A stretch of 64,000 bases of DNA from Sclerodactyla briareus. Taxonomy: Eukaryota > Echinodermata > Holothuroidea > Dendrochirotida > Sclerodactylidae. The notes under the pieces were generated by a model that was given only the letters and a program-made list of their open reading frames with translations, did no database searches and was not told the DNA's origin. The stretch is taken from positions 339,501-403,500 of the forward strand of contig JAODTK010005896.1 in assembly GCA_026419785.1 (NCBI GenBank), written 5' to 3'. Made by a program: the position numbers and the translations under genes. Shown piece after piece: positions 45,601 through 56,110 of the stretch (its first letter is position 1; each line of letters opens with the position of its first letter).

Positions 45601-46730
45601 AAAATAAACACTACTAACACCAGGTAACTCTGGTTCTCGTCAACGAATCATGGCGCCGTCCCTATAGTCCCCTACTATGTTTCCGATTTCCTGCTAGCTA
45701 TAATTTGTATCTGTCGCTCACATTCAATCATGTTCAGTTTACGCGACAACATAGTGGTCACGGATCAGCAATAATGTTTAAATCTTTTTTAAGGATGTTA
45801 TTCCAGTCATTGTTGAGAAGTTAAACTGCTAAGAGGGCAATCATCGCCGCTGCTCGTTACACACACGGGTCTAGAACCATTCATAACAAAATCTGAATAG
45901 TCGAACCATTTTTTCTTCTTTTATCAGTGAGAGTCATCTCCCTTAAGGGGACAAGGAATTAGATTGAAAAAGACGTTTATAAAACTGTATTACAGTTGCC
46001 AGATTCGGTCGGAATATACCAACCGACCCTACGACATGAATGCCAGAAGCCTTGGCCTAGGCTATAGACTCTCCTTATGAGCGTTTTTCTTCGCGACTCA
46101 TGGTAGGCCTACACATGCACTCATCCGGGCTTCCCCTCCAATCCCATCCACTCTCCACCTCCTCGCGACCCATATCTCCTGATAAAGGTTACGTCAACAT
46201 ATTGTTTTGATATTTGTCTCCTACCTTGGACCACATGCACGTAACACACAGTATCCCATTCCACAATACCGTTACAGGGGTTTTGTTAAAGGCAATAGTC
46301 ATGCAAATGTGGACAGGACTTTTGGTACCTTCTATCTGTGACATTATGACAGCCAAAACCCCAAGACCGGATTTCAGCCGATTAGAGTGAACCGATAAGG
46401 CACGATCAGTGTTGACGGGGCATCGCAGGATCCCCCATTATACAAAGCCAATGTAAACTACAAAATCTCTGAGAATAATCTCATTCATTCCTCCTTTCTT
46501 CCCTCTTTTGTTATCATAGCACAGAGCAAATGCAGCTACACTGTCGGGAGTGTGTGGTCTATGGGCGGCCTTTGCACGTCCTCCCGTGATGTATAGTTTC
46601 CTCAATATCTCAAAGGTTAAATGGGAATATCTCAACAAAGCAACCTCCAATTTTGGGGTGTGATTTGTCTTCTTTTCACGGTTCTAGTTTGAAGAATTTT
46701 GTGAAATTCCCTGTCCTGTGAAACTGTTTA
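42610..46730. other. No recognised gene in ~4 kb
   Basis: Several frames of 70-110 aa exist on both strands (42.92-43.21, 43.84-44.10, 44.06-44.70 kb). None shows a domain, a consistent splice pattern or repeat-family match that I can name. The minus frame at 42.92-43.21 kb has an LLGRIAEV...RRRIVLQL phrase faintly like an LTR-retroelement integrase tail, too weak to call. Confidence 0.3.
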
Positions 46731-46780
46731 ATACAGGTGTGGTTTCGCAATTTAAGGTCAGTCCATCAGATTATACCCAT

Positions 46781-46803
46781 TGTCTTGTCTTGTCTTGTCT
46801 TGT
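46781..46803. repeat. (TGTCT)n microsatellite
   Basis: Four and a half TGTCT pentamers in a row. Confidence 0.85.
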
Positions 46804-46907
46804 GCGTCTACTATGCAAACGCAATTAGTGGTTATCACCGACTGCATAGGGGGCATATGCACAAGTTTAATAAAACGCCGTATGATGAACCATCGGATTG
46901 ACTTTTG

Positions 46908-48116
46908 ATGGGGGAATTCCACAGTATTTTTCTGTTGCGGACGGGACATTTTGCCAATGAAAACGTTGATTACTTATAATTAGATCATTTGCATGGCTGA
47001 GAGATGTAGTTATTCAGAATCAGCTATCATGACATAACCATTAAAACATTTTCATTTCAGTAATGTAACATTAAGGTAGTTGCGGACGGACAGAGAAAAG
47101 GGGACATTGGACAGAGGAAGCAAATTTCAACGCAGTTACTCTTTAGACAGGTAAAATTAATGTTAAAGAAAAAAAAAATGATTGTTATGGGACGGGACAT
47201 TAGCAAACGTCTTTGCGGACGGGACAAAATAGTTTCCTGGAGGCCCCCTTATCCAAATCAACAGCAATAATGACTAACAGTCAATTAGATTAGAATGGGT
47301 TCCCAACGTCACCATGAATAATGTGATAAATAATCCCCCTCTTTCACAGCAGGTGCATTACTGTCAAAGTACAGTGCCATACACTGTCAATGGGAATGTC
47401 CCGTCCGCAACGTTGGAGAATGTCCCGTCCGCAACATTTTAACTATTTAACAACTCAGGCTTAATGAAGGTAACAGTAGAAAAACAGTGGCCCAGGAGGG
47501 TGTTTTATCGTAATTAGTGAATGGAAAATACTAGCAGTGCTGGAAAATATAGAGATGAATGATGAAACTTTCAAGTCTCATCATGTTTAAGGAATGATTT
47601 ATGTGATAGTGGAGAGTAAATAAGGTACTGCAATGCACAGCTTCAATTAAAAAATGTCCCATCCGCAACAAATGTCCCGTCCGCAACAGATATGATGAAT
47701 TAATTAACAGGGTTAAATTAATGTAGTGGAATTAAGAAAAACACAGGGGAGTGTGGATTGGATCTAAGAAAGAGAACCTAAGAAGGACAAGAAAAATATG
47801 GACTAGTGATGAAGTTATTGGAAAAAAAAACGTTGAAATTTGTTGCGGACGGGACATTTAACTTTTGCTAAATAATTAGTACTTATTACTAGTCCTACAG
47901 ATACATTGAGGTTGAATAATTAGGTATTGGATGACCTACTTGACTTGAGTTTTATACCATTCCCCTTCTGTTCCACTGTTTATTCTAGGAAATGTCCCGT
48001 CCGCAACGGTATTCCCAGGTTCGTTTACTTCGCGAGTTAATTAATTACCATGGAAGCATTTTTTTTTAGAAAATAAATTTGCCCATTCTTGTCCCGTTTA
48101 CTGTGGAATGCCCCAT
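46908..48116. mobile_element. 1.2-kb TIR element with an array of GTTGCGGACGGGACAT motifs
   Basis: The left end ATGGGGGAATTCCACAGTA (46,908-46,926) and the right end, read on the minus strand as ATGGGGCATTCCACAGTA (48,099-48,116), are near-identical inverted repeats. Between them the 16-mer GTTGCGGACGGGACAT occurs at 46,934 (+), 47,079 (+, one base short), 47,184 (+, partial), 47,213 (+, partial), 47,396 (-), 47,420 (-), 47,654 (- variant), 47,672 (-), 47,842 (+), 47,992 (-) and as a partial at 48,090 (-). Three pairs are only 18-29 bp apart. The outermost motifs sit just inside the inverted ends. There is no ORF. Repeated subterminal motifs are typical transposase-binding sites of DNA transposons; the superfamily is unclear because no convincing target duplication is seen. 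Confidence 0.75.
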
Positions 48117-48119
48117 AGA

Positions 48120-48945
48120 TGGTTGTTAGAAACGGAGCGATGGTGGTTGAACACATTCAGACCATAGGGTGAAAAACCATCTGGCCCACAGGATATTCAC
48201 AGCGAGTTCATCCAAAAGTTTCTGCACAACCTGTTTGGAGATATTCAAATCAGATATGGACACACACAGCGGGGGTGGGTTGAGACCGCCATCGGAATCC
48301 GAATCCTTTAGTGAATACGGAACAACAATTCATAGAGTAGTTCTGCTTTCCCAATAGCAGAGCTGACTGATCAAGTTGTCCTGATGAGAGGTTGGGTGCT
48401 GCGACTGTAATTACGCTTAGATCAAAATAAACTTCCAGAAAGGCTTGGTAGTGTTAGTGTCAAGACTGCCGTGCAAATAATGTTCTGTCCTTGTGTATAA
48501 TGGTGGTGAGTACTCACTCGAGTTTACGTCAGAATTAAGCCATTAGGTGCCTATCAGTTACGTCGGGTCATCAGAAGAGTAGATGCCAATTGTGGCACCA
48601 GGAATCCTGGGCATCGTAACCATGTAGCAGTAGCCTATCTGGTATCATATCCTCCTTAATATCAGGGGCATTTTCTCCCCAGAATCCATCAGGAACTGAA
48701 TGTGGGGACTAAGTTGTTGGGCTCTGATTCTGATGCAATATATGGGGAACACCATACAACGACGAGTACTCCGCATTTTCAGAGTTGACGAAATTATACA
48801 CCACATTGAGTAGACAAAATAACCGCTGATATCCGCTCTCCCAAGATTATATCTCAGGTCCTTTCCCGACATTACACAAGGCGATCGCCCCCAGTGTCTC
48901 GCCTGATTGCTCGATCAGTGGTTTCTTCTATCAGTTACCATGCAA
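48120..48945. other. No gene seen
   Basis: Short frames only; no domain. Confidence 0.35.
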
Positions 48946-48949
48946 AAAA

Positions 48950-49700
48950 TGTCAAAGCATTCCATGTGTGGCGTTGCAGATTTGTAAGGACTGATTATGA
49001 CCATGTCTACCACGTAGATGAGAGGAGTATATTAATTTGAAATACTCAAGATGTTTCATGGGAATCCAAAACTGGGAATTGCCTGAATGAAGCAAATAAA
49101 AAAAACCATCGAACAACCCCATGAACTCAAAGCATGTTCAATTATTTGGGCTTAAAAGGTAAACCATACAATCAAGCTTCATGAAAATCGAACACGAAAC
49201 AACGAACATTGGAGAAATCCTGTAACGAGAAAGTGAGGATACACCAAAAATACATGACAAATGATCACTAAGTCTCTTCCTGTACTTGGTTCATTTTCGC
49301 TGCAAACAGAACATTTTTCAGTACAGTATAAAGTCTGAAAACTATACTCCCTACTTGGTCATATTCATATGTCACCAGTATGGGCACATAATCATCTGAT
49401 AATAGTACACAAAAACATAATATGTCCGCTGGACCGCCAACAATACTAACAAGAAGATATCTTGTACGCAAGCTTCCGGCCATTTTCATTTAATATGCCA
49501 ATTTATGCAAATGAGTATGTCTTTCGGGTCGAAAGGTGGATGCACATCGAACAAGCTTCACCGTTACACCTCACAAAAGGTTTCAGTATGACGGCTTCAC
49601 GTCATGAGATATCGAATCCCGCACATACGGACAGACAGACTGACAGGCAGACACACACACACCAAATTGACCACTATGTATCTCCTTGAACGAAGTTCAG
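48950..49700. repeat. Dispersed repeat family D, copy 1
   Basis: Landmarks: AAGGACTGATTATGACCATG (48,987), GCAAGCTTCCGGCCATTTTC, TTATGCAAATGAGTATG, TCGGGTCGAAAGGTGGATGC, CACATACGGACAGACAGAC with a CA tract, CTCCTTGAACGAAGTTCAGG. The same order is found at 57.02-57.60 kb. This is a non-coding dispersed family with an internal CAGACAGA/CACA microsatellite. Confidence 0.7.
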
Positions 49701-49891
49701 GCGAGGCAAAAACACTGGAAGCAATACTGTTATAGTTTCCTACCCCTACAGTGTTTTCAGGACTCCTACAGAACTTGAACGAAGCGGGCAAGACAAAAAT
49801 CATTGGAATTTTGTTCCCATGAATATATTTAGAAATTATGTCGTTGTTTCTTTGTTTTTTTTCAGAATGGTAGACAAGCTTATTCTTTGTG

Positions 49892-49909
49892 GAGGGGGGG
49901 GGGGGGGGT
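49892..49909. repeat. G run immediately ahead of the LINE
   Basis: About 17 G bases interrupted only by the edges GAGG and TTGAG. The LINE ORF1-like reading starts some 30 bases downstream. Confidence 0.8.
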
Positions 49910-49929
49910 TGAGCATTTGAGGAGGGTAG

Positions 49930-50112
49930 CTGTCCTGGGTTCGATTATAAGTGTCAGAAGTGTGCGAGGTTATCAGAGCTAGAAGAGAAGGATGGCGATG
50001 TTGGGGAGGTAGCAAACGGGACGTCCCGTAAGGCTACTGCTGATACGATTAATACGATTAATGCTGATACGATTATGGCACTGTCCGTATCGTCTAGCAT
50101 ACGGATGTGTGT

Positions 50113-50167
<55 letters not shown>

Positions 50168-50640
50168 GTGCCATCAGATGACTGCGTGATATAGGGGGCC
50201 GGGGGGCAGACAGGGGAAGGGCGACAGACAGTAAGTGTGTGTTGATAGGCACTCAAGACCGTGAGTTCAGCAAGGCTAGTAAGACGAAGCGTACGCGTGT
50301 CTGTCTGGTGGGTGCTAGGGTGGAGGATACAGTCAGAGGGTGAATGGGTTGGGACGAATAATTTAAGGAAAGACAGTCAGGGGCGTCTAGCTTGAGATCC
50401 CGGTTCAGCGGTGTCCTACCCAGTTCGTCGAACGGTCGCGTTGCTGACGAGACGATAGAGGGTTTGAACGCTTGGCTAAAGCGAGAGTGCACTCATGGGG
50501 GGGTTCATTTTGTTGATGTTTCGAGTTTTCGGGGTAGAAGGGAGTGTTTCGCTAGGGACGGTCTTCATCTGATCTGGGTCGGTGGTACAGTTTTGGGCAA
50601 GTTGGTGAACACTTGTGTCGAAGGGTTAGTGTTAAACTAG
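49930..50640 (+). pseudogene. CR1-type LINE ORF1: Cys motif plus SGNH esterase domain
   Basis: The start reads YKCQKCARLSELEEKDGD, a Cys-x-x-Cys plus LE-rich segment as in CR1 ORF1. After a (GT)n tract (about 50,105-50,164) the frame resumes with KTKRTRVCLVGARVEDTVRG. It then continues SRFSGVLP, GLNAWLKREC, GVHFVD and CFARDGLHL. D-x-x-H (Asp 50,557-50,559, His 50,566-50,568) matches the catalytic Asp/His of SGNH-type esterase domains found in CR1-group ORF1 proteins, which act in RNP formation. The middle block that usually holds GTND is missing, and stops interrupt the frame, so the copy is dead. It is followed by the endonuclease ORF. Confidence 0.75.
50105..50164. repeat. (GT)n microsatellite inside LINE ORF1
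   Basis: A nearly pure GT tract, apparently expanded within the ORF1 coding region. Confidence 0.93.
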
Positions 50641-50689
50641 ATGAGGGGGAGAGGGTCTCGGAGAGTAGAACTGGCGTTTGTAATAGTCA

Positions 50690-51195
50690 TAGGCCTATTG
50701 AGGATACCGGTAGTATTAATGATAGTCATATTAGGCGTTGCAATTTGTCATTTCTCTGTGCTAATGTTCAGAGTATCAAGAACAAGTCAATTGAACTCCA
50801 GAGTTTGGTGAGGAAAGAAAGCCGTGGTGGAAACCAGGACATTTCCACAGCTGAGGTTACTATTCGGGGTTATGTTGTCTATAGGCAGGATCGTACGGAT
50901 ACCACTCGTGGTATTTGGTGGTGGGGTATTGTTTTTGTTTGGTCCGTGTTCGATTTCCTAGTATTGAAGTCGAGAATATCAATGTTAGCTTTGTCAATTC
51001 TGTGTGGTGCAAAATTCCGTCCAATTCATCGGGTATTCCAGCAGCAGACAGTGTGGCGGTTGTGTCTCTGGTTTCTCTTAACAGTTCTGAGCAGATAACG
51101 ACCTCCCCGTCATGCGCTCGAATTGATTTCTCTTCATCCACTCGGAGGTGCTTCTGTGACCGGAGGGTTGTTCGATCCTCTAAAAATTTGAAAAG
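50690..51195 (+). pseudogene. CR1-type LINE ORF2, endonuclease N-terminal part
   Basis: The frame reads NLSFLCANVQSIKNKSIELQ, the usual start of an APE-type endonuclease (xNxxSxxxKxxEL). Then DISTAEVTIRGYVVYRQDRT follows, matching the PGY.V.R.DR step after the W/L-rich strand; the TETWL block is deleted. After a frame step VRFPSIEVENINVSFVNSVW and CKIPSN continue the fold. The reading then decays at about 51,195. The APE endonuclease normally nicks target DNA for target-primed reverse transcription. Confidence 0.7.
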
Positions 51196-51199
51196 ATTT

Positions 51200-52430
51200 T
51201 AAAAGATGGCGACAGTGTCTCTGTATGTTCAACTCTCTCTCTATTTACAAAACTCAATCTGTATGATAGCGGAATCATGAAAATGATAATTGCAGTGTAC
51301 AATGCGATTTAAAAATGATTAGAATGTAAAAATGATATCCACCCCCCCCCCCCCCCTTCGTGTGAACTACACAATAGGGCAAAACCTAAATAACAAGACA
51401 ACCTAAATAGCAACACACTCAAGGCAGCTCTACATTCTCTAATCATGACGTAATAACCTAACCTATGGGGCTAACTTTAATAGGGTGCAACCAGAACATA
51501 AGCAAGGTCTACAAACATACATGACACACTTACACTACCTAAGTATCTAGTAGTAACAGCAACTGAAATGTTATCACATGTCGCAATTCCAAAATTGACT
51601 TACTGATCAATTAGGTAGACATGGCATGGTAGACCCATAACTCCATGAATAAACCCGATCAGCCTCAACCATCAATCTGATGAAAATGCAACAGTAATAA
51701 ACCACAACCAAATACATTAGCAAGCTAAATTCAACTGACTGAGAACATCAATGCCTGATTCGCATGACCCATGTCCCAAGCATATGTAGCCCCCCCCCCT
51801 CGCTACTACCCAGGTGCACATAGGCTGGCGGGTACCAAGGGACTACAACGCAACCATGCACAGCTTCAGCACACAGGAATACAAACACGTGATTGACATG
51901 GAATTACATCATCAATACTGTATTATCATTAAAAACATAGCACATAGGCCTAGCAGTAATACACAGGGAAAATATGGCTCAATTACCCAGGGCAAGGTTC
52001 CATATCGCGGCGCGGACGCGTTAGATTTGTCATCGCTTCGGGTGAAAACGCGGACATCACGGAGAAAGGACCACTACAGAACGGAGACAGCTCTTAGACG
52101 ACTTCAGCTTACATGCGACATCTTTACCGGCAACTGTGGACAAGGAGTATGGCAGCGACATACGGTCTCAGTCACTACATCTCATGTGGATTAATACAGG
52201 ACGGGTCAGCTAGGCTATATAGGATAAGCCCACACATTACTGGATCCACCGGACACAGTCGGATTCAGATCAGGTCATCCTTCACTCTGCTCTGGTTAGG
52301 CTCGACTGTAGCCTATCATGTGTTCCAACCACTGGCTTAGGCTCGTGTGATAACAGCAGACTAACACAGAAACAGTGCACATCGGTGAGAACATCCTCCC
52401 ATTCCTCTAAGGGGTAAATCTCCGCTCAAA
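51200..52430. mobile_element. Unclassified ~1.2-kb insert within the LINE
   Basis: LINE-like coding stops at about 51,195 and resumes by about 52,530, and the interval has no LINE similarity. It holds a C-run (51,342-51,357), a second C-run (51,790-51,799), a GC-rich GCGGCGCGGACGCG patch at 52,005 and a TATATAG word at 52,217. TG/CA-bounded ends (TGTCTCTG ... CTCAAACA) would suit a solo LTR, but no target duplication was found. Nature unknown. Confidence 0.45.
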
Positions 52431-52479
52431 CATCTTCTTGGGCTGACGGCGGGCCGCGAGGCCACCCCGGAGCCGTTTT

Positions 52480-52965
52480 CCTTGCTGTGAAGAGTAAAGG
52501 AAACTTGTTGGGTCTATATCGTTCTTCTGGTGCCTTGTCTTTTTTGGATCATTTTAATGTTCAAACAATTCCCGTGCGTTTTTCTCTTATATTAGGGGGA
52601 AGCAGAAGGTTAAAGATAGCATTGGTCCATTGTTGGATCCTGATACTGGTACTACGGTTGGGAAGTCGGGACATGTCAGATATTCTCAATAATTTATCTC
52701 GCTGTTGGTGAATCACCAGAGGCTCAAGCATGGCAGATCTCCTGGCCCGGATGCTGTTTACCCCTTCTTTTTGAAGTCTCTTGCAGACTATCTCTATACT
52801 CCGTTGCGACATTTCAATATAACTCCGGAGGCAGGTATTGTTCCTGATGATTGGAGGAGGGCGAATGTTTGTCTCATTTTCAAGAAAGGTAACTGATCTC
52901 TTTCGAGCAATTACAGGCCTGTCAGTAGACACACGTATCGTTTTGTAAGGTGATGGAATCGATAG
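52480..52965 (+). pseudogene. CR1-type LINE ORF2, linker and RT N-terminal part
   Basis: With frame steps the plus strand reads NVQTIPVRFFSYIRGKQK-like text, KVKDSIGPLLDPDTG, MSDILNN, then RSPGPDAVYPFFLKSLADY and VPDDWRRANVCLIFKKG, and ends in a CKVMESI-like stretch. This is the canonical run of CR1/L2/Jockey RTs: FxxYIRxK, IGPLxxxxG, xxxLNxYFxSV, SPGPDGIxPxxLK, xxxGxVPxxWKxAxVxPIFKKG, NYRPVSLxSxxxKxxExI. The reading stops abruptly at AATCGATAG (52,957-52,965), where a foreign GC-rich block begins. It continues at 56,731. Confidence 0.85.
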
Positions 52966-52975
52966 GAAACGGCCC

Positions 52976-53495
52976 CCCCTTACCCCGACCTCTCCTGTCG
53001 GGACCTCCGGACCGTCCCGAGGTGTAACGACACCCCGTTCAGACCCGGCCCCGACCTTACCAGTCCGGCCTGGACAGGCCAAGACGAGCCACTTCGGCCC
53101 GCCCCGCCTGAGTCGGTCCCGACCTTACCTGTCGGGACCTCCGGGCCGTCCCGAGGTGTAACGACACCCGTTCGGGCCCGGCGCCGAGGGAAGGACCGGC
53201 AGAGCCGGCCTCCTCGACGTGCGAGACAACCAGGGGCTGTCCCGCCGGCTTTAGGGTTTTTTTTCAGCTCCTGCCCACTGGCCCCCGAAGGGGCCAAGCT
53301 CGGGTCCAGGGGGATAGTCCCCCCTGGACCGTTCCTCTTCTTCGAGCGCCGCCCTATCACTGGGCCTTCCCTGCCGTCGGTAGGTAGTTTTCGTAGACAG
53401 GCGGCTCCTCCCAGCGTCCCTCTGTCCCTGGTAGCGAATGGCCGGAAGGTATCCGGTGCCGACACACTTCCCGTATCTGAGGAAAGTCCCGCTAC
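52976..53495. repeat. GC-rich block with a ~135-bp tandem duplication
   Basis: Two copies at about 52,982 and 53,118 share CCGACCTNNCCTGTCGGGAC, CTCCGGNCCGTCCCGAGGTG and TAACGACACCC. The rest is GC-rich with inverted words (CCCCCTGGACC, GGCCCCCGAAGGGGCC). Composition is very unlike the flanking LINE and DIRS coding. It replaces the catalytic part of the DIRS recombinase, so it marks either a rearranged element end or a separate insertion. Confidence 0.7.
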
Positions 53496-53498
53496 TGA

Positions 53499-53570
53499 AA
53501 ACTGGGTCCACTTGCGATAGTAGGTATCATATTGTTGTCTTGTACTATTTCGCCAAGACGCGTTCAGGAT
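53499..53570 (-). pseudogene. DIRS tyrosine recombinase, N-terminal stub
   Basis: The minus strand reads ILNASWRNSTRQQYDTYYRK followed by WTQF. This matches the start of the core-binding domain of DIRS-type tyrosine recombinases (xxxSWRxSTxxQYxxYxxxWxxF). Similarity ends here; the R...HxxR...Y catalytic domain is absent from the window. Confidence 0.75.
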
Positions 53571-53574
53571 ATCA

Positions 53575-54515
53575 GTGGAAACTGATGAGAGACCTCGGCT
53601 TCGAAAAGCTTGCCGGATAACTGGCACGCCAGGAGACGCAATTGAGGTGTTAACGGATGACTCATCCTTGTCCCCGGAAGGTGAAGCAGACATTGGGTCT
53701 GTGGAAGAACCAGTGGATGGCCAATCGGGTACCACCACAATACCGCTGGCCTGATCTAATCTGACCTTTTGCAAAACTTTGCCAATTAACCCAAATGGTG
53801 GAAAGGCACAGAAATAAAAAGATGCCCAATTCACTGAAAAGGCATCTATAAAATGCGCTGCAGGGTCTGGTTTCCACGATACGTAATTGTGGAGTTGGGT
53901 ATTATATTTAGACGCAAACAAATCAATTTCTGGGGCGCCAGACGTTGCCCACTATGGACTCGAAATTTGATCGCTGCAACATCCACTCAGCGTGTCGTTT
54001 ACAGGGGTCACGTGACAGCCTATCTGCCTACAACGTTTTTGTGCCTGGTAAATGCGTTGCTGATAGCCATATATTTCGTTGTATGGCCCACCGCCATACC
54101 GATTTAGCAATGGAATTGCAAGTTTTAGAATGGCATCCGCCCATGTTATTAATATAGGAGACCGATGTCATATTATCTGTTTGAATACGAATGTGTGAAT
54201 TTCTGCAGCCACTTGTCAAGGACGCCAGTGCATGGAAAATGGCTTTTAACTCTAGCGCATATTACATGAATCTAAAGAGGACGTCTGTATCCCATTTGTC
54301 AAGCTATTTCGCAATGAGGCTTTAAAAGGACGGCACCCCAGCCTTCCAACGATGCATCCGTTTGAATAATTAAGGTCTGGGTCCCCAATCACTATATTGC
54401 GACATGCCTTCGTTAGATTGGTTTCCCACCAAGTCAGGTCTGACAAAGAAGCTGCTGAAAGAATCATATTGTCATCAAAATTCCCGTGAGCCTGGGCCAG
54501 AGCTAGCACCTTGTC
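53575..54515 (-). pseudogene. DIRS RNase H domain
   Basis: In minus-strand order, with frame steps: VLALAQAHGNFDDNMILSA, LTWWETNL, SRNSHIRIQTDN-like text, NMTSVSYINNMGG, WLSATHLPGTK, then FASKYNTQLHNYVSWKPDP and DAFSVNW. IxTDNxTxVxYINxxGG, xxHIPGxxNxxAD and LFAxxxNxQLxxYxSWxPDPxAxxVDAF are standard for DIRS/Ngaro RNase H and the segment just after it. The protein normally degrades the RNA strand of the replication hybrid. Stops and shifts show the copy is dead. Confidence 0.85.
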
Positions 54516-55055
54516 CTTTCCGATTGACCTGTAGAAAAGGGGCCATACCTAACCCCAGGAAAGAGGGATACAATATGGCCAATAACTGTAGCCACCTCCC
54601 TAACGGAAGGCATCATTCGTAAGTGGGATAGGGCTGGTTTCAGCAGTTTTGTAAAAACATCTAGGGGCGGAAGTGATACCAATTCCACATAAATCGTAAA
54701 TATTTCCGTGATAGAACATGCATTGGTACAGAATAGTACGCGTCCCGAAGGTCCACAGAGGCCATAAAGCAGTCTTTCTGCAGTAGTTTCAAAGCAGCGG
54801 GCAGGCCATCCATCTTAAAATGCCGATATTTTATAAACCCATTTAGCCTTTTGAGGTTGAAAATCATTCTGTGCGACCCGTTCTTCTTTGGGATGACAAA
54901 AATATTAGAAACATATTCCCCAGGGGAATGCTGGGCATGCTCTATTACCCTTTTAGAAAGTAAGGTCTGCACCTCTTTTTCAATGACGCGATGCTCCCCG
55001 TCTGTACGCACTGGCTCGGACGGGGCATGTTCTTGGGAGGGTGCGAAGCGGTCAA
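54500..55055 (-). pseudogene. DIRS reverse transcriptase lacking its YxDD segment
   Basis: The minus strand reads EKEVQTLLSKRVIEHAQHSP, GEYVSNIFVIPKKNGSHRMI, FNLKRLNGFIKYRHFKMDGL, KDCFMASVDLRDAYYSVPM and YLRFMWNWYHFRP. Fingers and palm motifs up to the first catalytic Asp (SVDLRDAYYSVP) are well preserved. The frame then runs FTKLLKPALSHLR and passes straight into MMPSVREVATVIGHIVSLFP, which belongs after the palm. The intervening segment with YxDD is gone without breaking the frame, so the element cannot polymerise DNA. Confidence 0.88.
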
Positions 55056-55204
55056 ATTCAATTTGACACCCTGTGATATATTCGATTAGTTTTTATCTGA
55101 TGTTAACTCCTGCCAACGTGGAAGGAATCGCTTTATTCTGCCACCAATGGCGTCTGTGGTACCTTCCGTTTGTACAACATTATCGAAAATCTCACCTTGT
55201 ACAT

Positions 55205-56110
55205 TCACTTCCGTTGTGCCAGCTGTTTGATACGGCATCGGGGCGATTCTTGCCTCACCTGGCATTGCCGCCTCCGTAGTTCAAAAATGCCCCCGGCAAC
55301 GGAAAACCTGACCCCGACTCGTGGGAACTGATAACGGCTCGTCCCTCTGCCTCTACCCCGAGAAACATCGCTTACTCGGGACGATATCTTACTCGCCTCT
55401 TCAATATCCTGTAACTTTTGCGCGACATTATCCCCCAACAACATGGTGGTCACGGGGTTAGACCGATGCACAAGGAGCGGCATTCCATCTTCAATCTGAG
55501 CGCAACGCTTCCCTGCGAAACTGATTAAGCTCCATGTTGGCGTTTCCCATGAGCGCCATGGCGTTTCGAACTTTAATCACAACAGCCTCGAGAGCTCCCT
55601 GAGCATCCATATCTCATCTAACAAAGTGGGTAGGCTTGTCAGGGCCTTAATATTCATAACTGTATGTTCTGTAACTTGACAATCTTCCGGCCTGTGGCCC
55701 CCCTCGCATACCATTCCAGAAAACACCATTGATCTGATTGTTTTGTAACATTTCCACATTTACGGGCATGTCATAGCAGGCCAGGAGCTCCTTGACCTTG
55801 TGATCAGGTAGGCGTTGGGTTAATAAGCTATCTACCATTTCCCTTAACTCGGGCCCCACTGGTTTCCCCGGTTTCTTACTTTGGTCCAGGGAAGGAGGTC
55901 AAATCTCCATGAAACTTGTCGTCCCCATCCCCTTGTGGAGTCGAGTCAAAGGGAATCTGGCACTGTAAATATGGCGTCGTCCGAAACCAGATCCTCTAGC
56001 GTCCAGCACCGCCAGCACAGAGGTGCCCGGACTATAGGGGTTTTTCAAGTTAGAAAACCCGCTTCATTGTGAGCCAATACCCCGCCCCGACCCCCGATTG
56101 GCCAACTGCG
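55205..56110 (-). pseudogene. DIRS ORF1 (Gag-like) remnant
   Basis: Minus-strand pieces in order: KKPGKPVGPELREMVDSLL, VKELLACYDMPVNVEMLQ, NQINGVFWN, TEHTVMNIKALTSLP, ALEAVVIKVRNAMALMGNAN, PVTTMLLGDNVAQKLQDIEE and SKISSRVSDVSRGRGRGTSR. The NxxxWN, xxxxQxxLxxxLxPL-like and ALxLLGNANxxxN steps, the LFGDDLxxxxxDI-like step and a basic RGRG stretch fit the ORF1 product of DIRS elements, which precedes RT. Several shifts interrupt it. The assignment rests on pattern memory and on its position directly upstream of RT. Confidence 0.7.

Noticed and set aside
49935-49955. GGGTTCGATT as a tRNA B-box
   Set aside because: No A-box or cloverleaf upstream, and the bases encode the start of the LINE ORF1 reading.
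53251-53511. Continuation of the DIRS recombinase
   Set aside because: Neither minus-strand frame shows the R-HxxR-Y catalytic pattern; the sequence is GC-rich repeat.
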